Assembly (NCBI GenBank): GCA_015680685.1
Contig: MNCI01010116.1
Coordinates: 1,615,705-1,679,704 of the forward strand
DNA length: 64,000 nucleotides
Reading direction: 5' to 3'
Source of the DNA: Gnetum montanum
Taxonomy: Eukaryota; Streptophyta; Gnetopsida; Gnetales; Gnetaceae
The translations under genes were made by a program, and so were the position numbers. Shown piece after piece: positions 45,632-56,302 of this stretch. A model generated the notes under the pieces. It saw nothing but the letters and a program-made list of their open reading frames with translations, ran no database searches and had not been told where the DNA came from. Each line of letters begins with the position of its first letter. Position 1 is the stretch's first letter.

Positions 45632-48600
45632 ATGAGTGACTTTTCTTACGGAGTATCTCAACAAAGAACTGATACTCCTACCCCTAGTCAACCAGCTACT
45701 CGTCAATCTACTTTGAGAAAACAATGAGCTTCAATTTTTCCAAGTTTAATTCCTAAAAAACCTCGGACTAAGATGGCAGCCCATCAACCCCCGGCTCCCT
45801 TAGTAAGGAACCCTTTTAACTTTCACAACTACCATGACATACCAAAGTCCCTTAAAAACATAAACTTGTTCTTTGATCCTACAACCCCTACGAATGATGC
45901 ACTTCAACACATACAATGTTTTGAAACTTTATTAGGGATCCACAACATTATACATAATGATGTGGCATGCTGGGTGTTCGTAACGACGTTTAGGACCAAA
46001 GCAACCCAATGGTTCTTAATGCTTCCTGATGCCTCTATTAACACATGGCAAGAATTCAATAACAAGTTTTTGAATCAATTTGACAAATTTACAAGCTCTG
46101 CTATCGCATCAAGCAATTTTACCAGCCTAAGAAAGCTACCCGGGGAAAACGTTAGGGATTATAATCTTAGATTCCTCCATCAACTTTCCTATGTGCCAAA
46201 TGAGATGCGACCACAACCAGATGGTATTCTCAACTTCTATCTCTCTACAATCGATCCATTCTTTGCTTATGCTATCAAATCTGATCCCAACATAATGGAA
46301 ATACAAGGTGCAATGTCAAAGGCTGTGGGATTAGAACAGATAACCCTTATGAACAGCATCCAAACCCAATTTGGGATGATGAGTGTTAGCAACCCGATGC
46401 AATCAAACCCACTCCTACCAAGTTTTCAAACATCAAATGTTATGCCTCAAGTTGTTTCTCCTTTTCAATCAACTCCACCTTTAAGTAATTACTCACAAGG
46501 CTCCATGTCCACTTCATTCTTACCACCCAACACTGGTCTGAATGATGACGACTTAAAAGCCTTGATTCAATCCATCATAAACCCAAATGGGACATCAAAT
46601 TCTGTTGAACCACCAACCCAAACTCAAAATCAGATGACCCAAATACTTACTTCACTACAAAAACTATCCAACGAAGTGGTTGAGTTAAAGAGAAACAATA
46701 GTAAAATCCCTATACAACCAGGACAACCAAGTGCATTAATCAATGATGATTATTGTCATCTTCATAATACAAGGCAACATTCTGAAAAGACTTGTCCTCA
46801 ATTCATGGCATTGTATGGTGACAATACCCAAGGGCAACAAAATGGAAAAGCTCCTATCATGGTTCTTGATGTACCTCATGAGACAGAAAATGAAGAGGTT
46901 TCCTCATTAGAACAAGTCATTGTAGGCGACCCTAACCCACACAACACTCGTTACCGTAGAATCAGTGACATTATGAATGCTACACAACGACAAACTAGAA
47001 ACAATTTCTATACACCTCCAAACAAAAGAGTTCCTAGTCAAAACAATGGAAACAATCAATCTGGGTCATCCCAAGTAATTGCCCCACAACAACCAAACCC
47101 CCCATCTGTACTTAGGAGAGTTCCATCTCAACAAGAAGCCAAAGATGAACCTAAGAATTATGATTTGGTTGAGGACTTAAAAAGAGTGAAAGCCAACATT
47201 TCGATGTATGACCTTCTACACTTTAACGAAATGAAAGAAGTGATTCGGGATATGGTTCATACACCTGTAGCCCAAAGAGAAAAATCCCCAATTCCCGAAA
47301 GGCATGTTCACTTTGCAGAAAGTCCTAACACGTTACCAGTACAAAACATGGATAATTCTATGTCTAGCAAAAAGGATCATCCCCCTTTTCTAACCACTTT
47401 GATTATTTTAGGAAAGAATGTCCATAACTGTTTAATGGATTCAGGTGCAACTGTTAGTGTTATGCCTCTTGACATTTGTAACACCTTAGGAGCACAAATG
47501 ATACCACAAACTAAAAGTGTAATTCAACTTGATGGATCTAGCGTACCTGTAGTAGGGTTATTAAAAGGAGTAAAAGTACAACTTAAGAAATACCCTACAT
47601 TTACATGTTATACAGACATCCTAGTAGTTGACATGAAACCCACATATCGTGTGCTCTTATCTAGAACTTTTGGAGCTAAGTTTGGGGGCTTCTTTAGATC
47701 AGACTTCTTAGAATTATTGATCCCAGTTAAAGGAAAATATGAATATATGATTATACCTAGGGAACCCTTTTATAAGCAAATGGTAACAACTTTTGATCAA
47801 CAAACTGTGCCTCAAGGAAATCAAAACAACAATCATTTCGTTGGAGTGATCGAACTAGGACTTGGCGAATATTCCTTAAACGATGACATAGATGAGGCTA
47901 CATACATAAATCCTTTCGCATCCACATGTTCCACTCAATACTATCAAGCTTTTAGAGAATATGAGAAGGTGTATGAAGATATTTTGCCATATCACCAACA
48001 TGATGGACAAACCTTTCTTTTTGGTGACCCACCACCACTAGGAAATGATGCAGACATAAGTGAGATTTTAACTAATGAAATATTAGAAGATGAACCAAAA
48101 TTTGATGATGATCACTGTTACCTTGATCAAAGGGCCAACTTTTCGGATTTTACAAACTTGAATACTTGGATATTAAGAGTGGATGGTGCTTCTTCCAAGA
48201 AAGGATGTGGAGCTGGAATAATACTTATACCTCCTAGTGAAGCTCCTATGCTTAAAGCTATTAATTTCACTCAACCAATGACCAACAATATGGTTGAGTA
48301 TGAAGCACTAATTCACGGGATCAAATTAGCTAAACACTACGATTTGTCTAAACTTAAAATCTATAGTGACTCCCAACTGATAGTAAACCAAGCTAATGGT
48401 CTCTTCGACGATAAAGACATCACCATGAAAGCATACAAAGCTTACGTTCTCGAACTTATTAAAGAATTTGAACGTGTAACCATTGAACATGTGCCTAGAG
48501 AAGAAAATTATATTCCTAACGCACTAGTCCAGATTGCTACCACTTTGGATGTCCCTTTTAAACATAATGCTTGGGATTCAGAAATCATTATTGAAAAGGT

Positions 48601-49768
48601 GATGTCTTATTCTATCCCTGATAATATCTCTTCTTTTCAAATGTTTGTTGATGATGGCCATATTTGTAAATTCCTATTTTTTGAAGGAGAATTTAATGAT
48701 CAAGGAGATACATCCAAGGATGTTGTGTTCTTAAATAAGATATCTCCTGAAACTACAGTTAGAGTAGCTTTATTTGATGATCTATACACCAAGGCCCCAG
48801 ATTTATCTAAAAACAATAATTGGCAAACGCTAGCTCAAACTGAAACAATTCAAGTTCAAAAGGGAGGAAAACAATACCCTGTTAAAATAGGAGCTTGTCT
48901 ATATCTAGATGAAAGACAAAGATTTGTTGACCTATTACATGAATTTAATAATGTTCTAGCTTGGACGTACAAAGACCTTAAGACTTTCAATCCACTAGTG
49001 ATGACACATACCATTCCCCTTAGGTCAGAAACAAAACCATTTAGGCAAAAGCTTAGACCTGTGAATCCAAAGATTGAAATCCTTATGAAAGCAGAAATTG
49101 ATAAACTTCTAAAATCCAAAATAATTTATTCAGTAAGACATTCCTGTTGGATCTCAAACTTAGTACCCATTAGGAAACGAACTGGTGAATTAAGGTTATG
49201 CATTGATTTTCGTAACCTTAATACTTCTTGCATCAAAGATAATTATCCACTTCCTCTTATGGAGGAGTTATTGCAAATTGTGAATGGTGCTCAAATGTAT
49301 TCCTTTTTGGATGGGTATTTGGGATATAACCAAATTTTAGTGAACAAGAAGGACCAATATAAAACAGCTTTTACAACAAAGTGGGGAACCTTTCAATTCG
49401 CTAAAATGTCATTTGGCCTTATAAATGCTGGCTCTACCTTCCAAAGATCTATGGACAAAACTTTTGAGGGGCTAATTAGAAAGTGTATTATTATCTACCT
49501 TGACGACTTAACAGTTTTCTCTAAAGATAGAGGTATGCACCTTAGAGACCTTAGGAATGTTTTTATGAGATGTAGACAATTTGGCATCACCTTAAATGCA
49601 AAGAAATCCATATTTGGTGTTCAAGGTGGTAAATTTCTAGGTCATATAGTGACCAAAGAGGGGATTGCAATTGATCCTGAGCGAGTAAACACAATTTTAG
49701 AAGTACCTTACCCTTTATCTAAGACTGATCTAAGGGCCTTCTTTGGTAAGATTAATTTTGTTAGATGA
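45632..49768 (+). CDS. A3 Gag-PR-aRNH-RT polyprotein, two in-frame TGA
   Basis: The frame opens with ATG 45632 (MSDFSYGVSQQ), meets TGA at 45725-45727, then runs 1331 codons from ATG 45773 to TGA 49766-49768. Numbered from 45773: gag 1-350 with capsid block (ATQWFLMLPDASINTWQEFN, about 79-98) and zinc knuckle C328-H331-H336-C341; protease D556-S557-G558 (CLMDSGATVSVMPL); archaeal-type RNase H about 800-925 with D804, E844, D866 and N916 where Asp is expected; RT about 1085-1331 with FLDGYLGYNQ and catalytic Y1242-L-D-D. The polyprotein would build the particle, process itself and copy RNA. Placing aRNH before RT is unusual. A1 and A2 also have a Met equivalent to 45773, so it could be the real start, with 45632-45727 an upstream ORF. 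Confidence 0.9.
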
Positions 49769-50817
49769 TTTATCCCAATTTACTCTGAATTAGTTAGACC
49801 ATTGAATGACATGCTTAAGAAAGATAGTGATATGCATTGGACAAATGATAGAAAGAATGCATTTCTTGCTATTAAAGAAGCAATAATTGATGCACCTATC
49901 CTAGCTTCCCCTTGGTATGAAAATGATTTCTACTTGTATGCCTTTTCTAGCGATGTTACAGCCGCTGCTATCTTAACCCAAGACATAAATGATCAAGGTG
50001 AAAGACCCATAGCTTTCATGTCCACACCTCTAAAGGATGCCGAATTAAGATACTCACCCGTAGAGAAGCAATTGTATGCTGTGATAAAAGCCTTGAAGAA
50101 ATTCCGCTACTACTTGTTAAACTCAAAAGTCTTCGTCATTGTCCCTGATCCAACCACCATTGCTTTAGCCAAATTACAAGATCCTAGTGAGAAACGCGCT
50201 AAGTGGGTTATGAAGCTTCAAGAATTTGATATTCAATGGAAGGTAGCAAAGTTAGTTAGAGGGACTGGTCTTGCTAAATTAATAGCTAAAGCTTCAACCT
50301 CGGAAAATTGTGATGCATCCATAGATAAAGAATCAATTCCTCTTCATATATTATCCATCAATGAAGAAAATGATATCCCATTTGCTCCCAATCGGTTGTA
50401 TGATCCATGGTATGGGGATATCAAGTTTTATTTAACCTTCCATCGTTGTCCCTCAGATTTACCTAGATATAAAAGAAAGCTCTTAATATCAAAATGTTCT
50501 AAATTCGCTCTAATAAGTGGTGAATTATTTAGAAAGAACTTCCAAGGGATATACCTTAAGTGTTTGAACCAAGAGCAAGCTAACAATACCGTAAAACAAC
50601 TTCACAATGAAGGACATATAGGATACCGCTCATTAGTTCATAAAATTGTTAGAGCTGGTTATTATTGGCCTACTATGATTAATGATGCTTATAACCTAGT
50701 TAAGACATGTGTCCAATGCCAGATATTTAAAGGTAAAGAATCCAAGAGTTCAGCCCCATTTCAACCTATAATAGAAACAAGACCATTTGCCCAATGGGCC
50801 TTAGATTTTATTGGAGT
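49769..50817 (+). CDS. A3 RNase H and integrase, same frame, cut by gap
   Basis: Continues the gag-pol frame directly after the TGA at 49766, beginning FIPIYSELVRPLNDMLKKDS. The first internal ATG is at 49802. From there: gypsy-type RNase H (about 30-160) with LYAFSSDVTAAAILTQD and SPVEKQLYAVIKAL, but LAKLIAKAS replaces the usual last Asp block, so it is probably inactive. Integrase zinc domain H268-H272-C303-C306 (HNEGHIGY; TCVQCQIF), then FAQWALDFIG with the first catalytic Asp. The rest falls in the gap 50818-51799. By analogy with A1 (41930-42792) about 870 bases of integrase are missing. Confidence 0.9.
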
Positions 50818-51799
50818 NNNNNNNNNNNNNNNNNNNNNNNNNNNNNNNNNNNNNNNNNNNNNNNNNNNNNNNNNNNNNNNNNNNNNNNNNNNNNNNNNNN
50901 NNNNNNNNNNNNNNNNNNNNNNNNNNNNNNNNNNNNNNNNNNNNNNNNNNNNNNNNNNNNNNNNNNNNNNNNNNNNNNNNNNNNNNNNNNNNNNNNNNNN
51001 NNNNNNNNNNNNNNNNNNNNNNNNNNNNNNNNNNNNNNNNNNNNNNNNNNNNNNNNNNNNNNNNNNNNNNNNNNNNNNNNNNNNNNNNNNNNNNNNNNNN
51101 NNNNNNNNNNNNNNNNNNNNNNNNNNNNNNNNNNNNNNNNNNNNNNNNNNNNNNNNNNNNNNNNNNNNNNNNNNNNNNNNNNNNNNNNNNNNNNNNNNNN
51201 NNNNNNNNNNNNNNNNNNNNNNNNNNNNNNNNNNNNNNNNNNNNNNNNNNNNNNNNNNNNNNNNNNNNNNNNNNNNNNNNNNNNNNNNNNNNNNNNNNNN
51301 NNNNNNNNNNNNNNNNNNNNNNNNNNNNNNNNNNNNNNNNNNNNNNNNNNNNNNNNNNNNNNNNNNNNNNNNNNNNNNNNNNNNNNNNNNNNNNNNNNNN
51401 NNNNNNNNNNNNNNNNNNNNNNNNNNNNNNNNNNNNNNNNNNNNNNNNNNNNNNNNNNNNNNNNNNNNNNNNNNNNNNNNNNNNNNNNNNNNNNNNNNNN
51501 NNNNNNNNNNNNNNNNNNNNNNNNNNNNNNNNNNNNNNNNNNNNNNNNNNNNNNNNNNNNNNNNNNNNNNNNNNNNNNNNNNNNNNNNNNNNNNNNNNNN
51601 NNNNNNNNNNNNNNNNNNNNNNNNNNNNNNNNNNNNNNNNNNNNNNNNNNNNNNNNNNNNNNNNNNNNNNNNNNNNNNNNNNNNNNNNNNNNNNNNNNNN
51701 NNNNNNNNNNNNNNNNNNNNNNNNNNNNNNNNNNNNNNNNNNNNNNNNNNNNNNNNNNNNNNNNNNNNNNNNNNNNNNNNNNNNNNNNNNNNNNNNNNN
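50818..51799. other. Assembly gap (982 N)
   Basis: Hides the A3 integrase core and C-terminus and the start of the 3' UTR. Frames that cross it are meaningless. Confidence 0.95.
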
Positions 51800-52859
51800 C
51801 ATATTTTATACTGTAACTCTTTTCGATTGATTCCAAGGTTTCAGTTTATTTGTTATGTTTGATTATGGAGCATTTGATTTATACAAACTTATCATGCTAT
51901 CATCATGATCCTGTGAGTGTAGGATATGCGATGTTGGAGAGTGGTTAGTCATAATTACTAGGTGACCTTGGCAAATTCTATCCTTTCCTCTCATAAGCCG
52001 AAGCCCTCAGGTATGATGATCCACGGCTATCCTGTGAACAACAGGGTGAAGTGTGTTCATTTCTACTTGAGAACCCTTAGCCACCCAGGAGACCTGCTAT
52101 GATGCCACCAATCAAAGGCACATACACGAGGGTTGAACTGCACCATGGGAAAAGTTTCCAAAAGGACCATGCTCTTTGGCAGTGCAGCTAATCGGCCAAA
52201 CTCGTGTTGGAATTCCTACCTCAAGAATGAAGTACACCATGAGCAAAGTTTCCTTAAAAAATAAAACAAAACAAAAAATGAGGACCATGTTCATTGGCAG
52301 TGTAATAAGTTCTTGAGTGTGATGAGGTCCGGCAGCAATCCTCACCCTAACCTCCGTTTTCCCTTTTAAATTTAAGTTTTTCAAAAAGTGAAAAAGACAA
52401 AAGAAAAAGAAAAAAGAAAAAAAAAACCAAGGAAAAATCTGAAAGTTGTGGCTTACTATGATCTAACATGAGTTTTAGCTCATCCTGCTCATTAAGTTTT
52501 GTATAAGTCACTTGCTCAAAATAGTCTGCATACTTTTACTGTTACCTTGGGAGAATATTGAAAATGAGAGCTTAATTATATATATATATATATACATATA
52601 TACATATATATATAATTACACATATATATCTATAGATCTTAGTCAAAATACCAATAAATTAGATTTTAATGATTGTTTGGATGGCCTATGTCAGTGTCTC
52701 TTTTGATTATTTGGTTACTTTGATCATGTTTAGAACATTATAGTTTATTTTCAAGTTTGCATTTCTTGTTTTATGCTATTTTTTTTCCTCACCATTTGCA
52801 TTTTCATTTAAAATTTTCAGTCCTTGCGCTTGCATGCAATCTATAGTTTGGGGGCTAAG
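51800..52859 (+). other. A3 3' UTR and polypurine tract
   Basis: Non-coding and colinear with the A1 and A2 3' UTRs. It contains the direct-repeat motif (around 52139-52185 and 52233-52300), an A-rich tract (52390-52430) and an AT microsatellite (52575-52630). The polypurine tract AGTTTGGGGGCTAAG (52845-52859) abuts the 3' LTR and primes plus-strand synthesis. Confidence 0.85.
52575..52630. repeat. AT-rich microsatellite
   Basis: (TA)n with interspersed CATATA units in the A3 3' UTR. Confidence 0.85.
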
Positions 52860-54523
52860 TGTTGAGGCCAACCTTACCCATGCTAGGCATAGGGCCTTGT
52901 TTGAACCAATTTAATTATAACAATAAAATATAAAATTCTAAAATTAAAAAAATAGATTTCAAAAGAAAAATAAATTAATAATTGAACAAAATAATAAGTA
53001 ATGCACATCTTAAAACACATCACCCGCCCACAAAATTAAAATTAAAATAAATAAAATGAGGATCGACCCATGTGCCTTTAAAAATAAAACAAAATATAAA
53101 CTTAAGGTTTTGTATATGGTTTCTTTTATTTTTAGGTGGCACGCACGCGGTTGACGGGGTAAAAGTGGCAGCAATTAGGGTTAGGTTTCTCTTCTTCCAC
53201 TGCCGCTGCTGGTTTCCCCGCCGTTATAAATGAGGAGAAAGAAGACGGGAGGGAGGCTTCTCTGGCCGAGAGATCCGGCCCTACTCAGACAACAGTTTCG
53301 GTCCTGTCCTGGGTTGCAGGTTCCAGGGTTCTGTTATGTCCGCCTCTTGCAGCGCCATCTGTTCTGTCCGCCTCCTGCAGCGCCATCTGTTCTGTCCGCC
53401 GCCCGCGCCGCCATCTGTTCGCCCGCCGCTGGTTTCTCCACCGCCGCCGCTGCACATCCTTCTCCTTCCTTGCATGTGCGCTTTGTTCCTCCGCTGCTGC
53501 CCACGCCTGCACAGTCCGCCCCATGAGTGGTGAGATCTGCGCGCCCTCTGTTTTTCTGTTGCCGCGGCCGTAGCCGCAACCGCACCATTGGTCGCGACAA
53601 CGACGGCAAGCTCGCTCGCTTGGTTGGCGCTTTCCCCTCCGTTTGCAACGGCACCCAGTCTTCTTCCCGCGGCCGATCTTTTACCAGCCGTGAATGCGGC
53701 AGCGCTGCTGCCAGGTCCCTAGATCTGTGTGCTCAGAATTTTTGCCTGGCCGCCACCGCCTCAAGGCCTTGACAGTTCTTCTGGCTATCGCCGCTGTCCA
53801 CGCCTCGCTCTGGTCGCGTGCCGCCTCCCCTTGCTCAACCCGCGGCCAGATCTGATCGTGCCCGAGGCTGTGCGCGCTATGGTGAATAGTCCCGTATTCT
53901 TCCGTGTAGCCACTGTCCTTCCACCCCCTGCAGCCCCATCCGCCTTCCTACCTCCTTCCTCTGCCATCGCCGCAGCTTGCACCTGCGCGATCTACTCCAC
54001 ACATGCAGCAGGTGATACCAGGGTGGCTTGCAACAAGCAAAGCAAAGAAAGTGGACTGGTGGTACCTACACCAAAGCCTCCTTTTCTGTCTCCAACGTGA
54101 CGGCACACTAGAGACGGTGAGCAAGCGGTGGTGGTGGCCACATTAAGGTGGCAGTCAACTTTTACATTTCGTTCTCTCTCTCCTGTGCATGGAAACAAAA
54201 GGTGCACGTTGTACGTAGCTGCAGTTGGTTGGTGTTGCTTGGTGGATAGCACAGGTGGATGAGATAAATTTTAATTTAATTTAAATTATTTATTGTACCT
54301 TTTTAAAATTGCACAAATTATTTATGTTTTCAATATTATTATTAGATTTAAGTTTTTTTTTATCTGGTTTAAAAATATTATTATTATTATTGTTCTGTCA
54401 CATAGCCCTTTCCAGCTGAGACTATTCCTGGGTTTCCGTACCCATACGGGAGGCGCCGTAGGCGATAGTCTCCTAAAACGAGTTTTCACAGGTGTTCGCG
54501 TGCTCAAAATTTACGCATCAACA
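52860..54523 (+). repeat. A3 3' LTR
   Basis: 1664 bp, TGTTGA...TCAACA. Differences from the 5' LTR are scattered substitutions, many between CG and TG/CA. TATA at 53225-53231. Confidence 0.95.
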
Positions 54524-55120
54524 ATTGGTAAGTGTGATGGGATCAAGTAGCAATCCTCATCCTAGCCTCCATTCCCTTTTTACACATATTTCCCCAAAAT
54601 TCAAAAAAAAAAAAGGAGAAAAGAAAATATTCCCTTCCCATTTCCTAATTTTCCCTTATCCCTTTTCATCCATTACCTTTCTAAATGTCAAAAAAAAAAA
54701 AAAAACCTCCAAGAAAAAATCCGAAAAGTTGTGGCTAGCTATGATCTAAGATAAGTATGTCCCCTTTATTAAGTTTGGCATAAATCTTGTGCTTAAAGTA
54801 ATCCTCACACTAATTTCTTGTATTTATGAGAAGATTGGGAATAAGATCTTAATTATGTATATATATAAGATCATGATTCAAAAGATTATATATTTAGATT
54901 TTGATTAAACAAGGTGGTGTGACATGGGTGGCCTACGTATAGTGCTCTCTTGATTATATGGTCATTTAAATCATGCTTGGGTAGGTATAGTTACTTTCAA
55001 ATTTTGGTTCGTCCTTGTTTGATGGCCTTTTAGATCCTTTATCTTTTGTTTCCCCTTTTGAAAAATTCCATGGTTTAGTTATCGTTGCACTTGCATGCAA
55101 TTTCTAGTTTGGGGGCTAAG
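54524..55120 (+). other. A1 3' UTR, last part, and polypurine tract
   Basis: Starts with the duplicated ATTGG and continues the A1 3' UTR (54530-54570 matches A3 52315-52355). Poly-A tracts lie at 54606-54615 and 54691-54705. The polypurine tract AGTTTGGGGGCTAAG (55106-55120) is identical to that of A3 and abuts the 3' LTR. Confidence 0.85.
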
Positions 55121-55692
55121 TGTTGATGCTACCTCTCTCATGCTAGACATGAGGCCATGATTAATAATTTTAAATCTAATGACAACTAAGAATTCTATAA
55201 ATTTTAACCTATGCAAATTGTTTTGATGAAAAGTGTAAGCTCAATAGAAATATATATATATTAAAAGAGTTGCCTTTTAGTGTGAGTGAGCACCATTGAT
55301 TCAACACCTACTTGAGGATATAATTGCTGCCAGGATTTAAACATGATAATAGTATCATTTTATAGTAGCTGGAAGATCATTGCACAAGAGTAACAAGAAT
55401 TATTTCAAATGAAGTTTATTTCTACGGCGACGTACCAACCATGTTTTGAGTCATGTGGTTTATGAAAGACTACCTCAGACGTTCATTTCCAGCTCCTAAA
55501 TATGTATTTAAAACATTAAAATATTGAAAACTTTTAAGCATGGATGCCATGCCATTTAAGACTTTTGTCTAAACCTTTATCGGTTTGATAATTGAAATAA
55601 GTGGTGTAAACCAGCCACTGGTATATCATGAACCAACTAGTATTAAGAAAAGTACTAACTACTAAGGGAAGTCAGGTCACAATGAGTATTAT
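55121..55692 (+). repeat. A1 3' LTR, 5' part only
   Basis: Begins TGTTGATGCTA and aligns with 4308-4875 of the 5' LTR (shared 'ggccatgattaataatttt', 'agttgccttttagtgtgagt', 'accaactagtattaag'). Alignment stops at 'gagtattatt' (55683-55692), where the following GC-rich sequence has no match in the 5' LTR. I infer an insertion (LINE-2) here. Confidence 0.75.
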
Positions 55693-56302
55693 TTGGGCAG
55701 TCACAGTGTTTCGCTTGGGAAGCAATGATCTAGGCTGCAGCTTGTTTTGCTGGAAGATGTCGTGGTTTTGAGCGGCTTCTTGTGGAATACAGATCTGTTG
55801 CAGGTTCTCCAGGGTTTGTTGACGGCGCTTCAGGTTTCAATGGCACCGGCAGCTCTTCCTGCAGTTGCGGCGGTGGCTGATCTGCTCCCAGCCGCGGCCG
55901 CCCTTCCTCCCATCGTGGCCGTAACGCTGCTGGATCCTCTGATCTACGGCGCTCTGGGTCTGCGCAGGGTTTTGCCTGGCCGCCGCAGGGTTTCAGCTGG
56001 CCGCTCTGCCTCCTGCGCTCTGCCGCTGCCGCTGCGCTCTGCTCCTGCGCTCTGCCGCTGCCGCTGCGCTGCGGAGCCCTCCAGCGCTCTGCCTCCAAAC
56101 GCTGAACTGAAACTAACCGTTGGGCGCTCTTTTCTTCCGTTGGGCGCCGCTGCGCTGCAGAGCCCTCCTGCTCCGCCTCTTGAGTTTCTGGGCCCTTGCT
56201 TATGGTGGATGGACACGCACACTAGTGGTGAGGGTTTTCCTGCAGTCTTGATTGCAGCACGGTGTCAGGAATGCGCTCCCTAGGCGTGGGCAAGTCACAA
56301 AG
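55693..56302 (+). other. GC-rich sequence, candidate LINE-2 5' UTR
   Basis: No recognised protein. GC-rich frames on both strands (for example 55747-56283 plus) show no domain. A 32-bp tandem duplication (TCCTGCGCTCTGCCGCTG units at 56012 and 56044) lies within. The sequence has no match in the A1 5' LTR and sits just before an ORF1-like start; a LINE 5' UTR with internal promoter is my best reading. Confidence 0.4.
56012..56075. repeat. 32-bp tandem duplication
   Basis: Two units, period 32, of CT/CG-rich sequence within the GC-rich region. Confidence 0.8.

Larger units (their letters stand above)
43578..54523 (+). mobile_element. A3: nearly intact Tat-like Ty3/gypsy retrotransposon
   Basis: LTRs are 43578-45243 (1666 bp) and 52860-54523 (1664 bp), bounded by TGTTGA...TCAACA. 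The perfect 5-bp duplication ATTGG lies at 43573-43577 and 54524-54528. Between them are a PBS, U-rich leader, one long gag-pol frame with only two TGA codons, a 3' UTR and a polypurine tract directly before the 3' LTR. It is inserted in the A1 3' UTR. LTR similarity is high and the frame is open, so it is the youngest LTR element here. The integrase core is hidden by a 982-base gap. Confidence 0.95.
4308..55692 (+). mobile_element. A1: old Tat-like Ty3/gypsy retrotransposon, split by four insertions
   Basis: A single plus-strand element can be followed through the window: 5' LTR 4308-6419; gag to 8660; PR/aRNH 18335-19551; aRNH tail, RT, RH, INT and 3' UTR 39597-43577; 3' UTR plus polypurine tract 54524-55120; 3' LTR from 55121. 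Each break is bounded by an element with its own TG...CA termini and 5-bp target duplication, and the A1 sequence resumes exactly after each duplication. The parallel intact element A3 (45.6-52.9 kb) shows that the joined pieces are colinear. It carries many stops and frameshifts and is a relic. The 5-bp sequence left of it is GCTCT (4303-4307); its partner is outside the window. Confidence 0.85.

Noticed and set aside
55747-56283. 178-codon Ala/Leu/Pro-rich frame
   Set aside because: Low-complexity GC-rich sequence with tandem repeats and competing antisense frames; more likely LINE 5' UTR.
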